From positions 6,981,001-7,045,000 of the forward strand of contig JAKJHU010000046.1 of the NCBI GenBank assembly GCA_022316685.1: 64,000 nt of DNA. Reading direction: 5' to 3'. Under the pieces are notes generated by a model that made no database searches, was not told where the DNA came from, and was given only the letters and a program-made list of their open reading frames with translations. Below, one piece after another: positions 63,027-64,000 of this stretch. The position numbers were made by a program, and so were the translations under genes. How positions within the stretch are numbered: position 1 is the first letter of the stretch; every line of letters starts with the position of its first letter. Origin of the DNA: Progne subis subis (Eukaryota; Chordata; Aves; Passeriformes; Hirundinidae).

Positions 63027-64000
63027 CTAAAAGTGACAGGAGTCAGGAATATTGGATTGAAATCATTGCTAACAAGAACACAAACAGATGAAGCAGTAAT
63101 AGCACTCAGTTTAAGGATCTAGAATGGGCAAAAGCAACACAGTTTTTAACTTTATCTGTTTAATAATTAAGAAAAATCGCCACAAATTGGTAGTTTACAG
63201 ACTCTGCTTCTCCTTTCATCCACTGTGAGACAACTCAGACATCTATAGCTTTTTGTTTGTTACATACATATTTTTAACAAGCCTATAACCACTTTCAAGA
63301 TCATACAGACATGCATGTAACTAACAGGCATTAGAACATGTTCAATTGCAGGGGGTAGAAAATGAAACATACCAAAAAATTGTCTGAGTAAGAGCCTTCA
63401 AAAAAAAAAAAGGAAAAGAAAACACTTATACATGCAAGTTAATGCAATAGTGAATCAAATGGCAATGACACAACACTCTAAAGCACCAAAAATACCAACA
63501 GACCCAACTAATTGCAGGACAGTAAGCAGCAACACCAGAACCTTTGTAACACTGAAAGTATTTTAATAAGACAGACAAAACATCAGTTCTGGGAGGGCAA
63601 AGTCCACATTAAAGTCAGTCATAGCAAAAAGATTTAATACAGGGACAATAAAATTTTTGAACTTTATGGTGAACATCTTGTTTCACCACTAAGTGAATTC
63701 AAACTTGGTGCAAACCATTTTCATTAAAGGGACATTTGCCACTATTTCTCCTGAAATGAATGGAAATGTCCTAAAAAGCATGAAATACTATTTTATTCTT
63801 CATTTAGTAGTGCTACCGCACTGAATGTCTATGCTATGTATATAGTTGACCTGAGCAGTCAGCTTGAAAATATAACTTCTACAATCTTGTACTATTTAAA
63901 ATATCTTGACACTAGAGATACTTCTGATGCTCTTTAAATTATAATGTTAAAGAAAAAAAAAACACCAACAAAAAACCACCACCACACAAGAAAACAAAAC
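63027..64000 (-). other. KIF11: KIF11 intron 1 (part), running off the window
   Basis: AT-rich sequence upstream of exon 2 with no exon-like frame for the expected KNIQVVVRC start, so exon 1 lies to the right of 64000. It ends in an A/C-rich tract. Confidence 0.75.
63951..64000 (+). repeat. A/C-rich low-complexity tract at window edge
   Basis: A run of A and C with only two G in the last 50 bases; may continue beyond the window. Confidence 0.85.

Noticed and set aside
63027..64000. Search for KIF11 exon 1 within the window
   Set aside because: No minus-strand frame encoding the expected NIQVVVRC-type ending followed by a donor was found; exon 1 is taken to lie beyond the window.

Overview
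This window is vertebrate genomic DNA from a bird. The evidence is 5'-truncated CR1 LINE copies, an ERVL-type solo LTR of the kind widespread in avian genomes, old MIR-like SINE remnants, compact spliced genes with GT-AG introns, and CpG islands around a developmental transcription factor. No species can be named from the sequence. There is no operon, CRISPR array, plasmid or phage structure.

Two protein-coding genes are clear, both on the minus strand. HHEX (haematopoietically expressed homeobox repressor) is complete: four coding exons between 28960 and 24743 encode 280 residues, with a proline-rich N-terminus, an eh1-like Groucho/TLE motif, a homeodomain split over exons 2 and 3, and an acidic C-terminus. 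KIF11 (kinesin-5/Eg5 mitotic motor) is present from its second coding exon to its stop codon: 21 exons between 63026 and 48471 encode 1038 residues. Only the short first exon, about 26 residues in human, lies beyond the right edge. Every splice junction was checked by phase, and the exons join into one open frame. The order (KIF11 upstream of HHEX, same strand) matches the amniote neighbourhood IDE-KIF11-HHEX-EXOC6, so EXOC6 is expected off the left edge and IDE off the right.

Layout: 1-21.3 kb is intergenic DNA downstream of HHEX, with a few old repeats and several unique AT-rich blocks that look like conserved non-coding elements. 21.36-23.0 kb is a CpG island with no gene attached. 23.74-28.96 kb is HHEX. 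28.3-30.1 kb is the HHEX promoter CpG island. 31.8-32.5 kb is a second upstream CpG island, followed at 32.65 kb by a GATA/forkhead motif cluster. 32.7-48.0 kb is the intergenic stretch between the genes, with long homopolymers, a CR1 copy and A/C-only tracts. 48.1-64 kb is KIF11.

The two genes are neighbours by ancestry and are not a functional pair: one is a DNA-binding repressor in endoderm, endothelium and blood progenitors, the other a spindle motor. I found no undescribed biological system. The points most worth a second look are a frame-shifting tandem donor at KIF11 exon 2, a weak exon 12 donor with an in-frame readthrough tail, a GATA/forkhead 11-mer shared by two elements flanking HHEX, the orphan CpG island with adjacent perfect inverted repeats, and the strand bias of A/C-only tracts.
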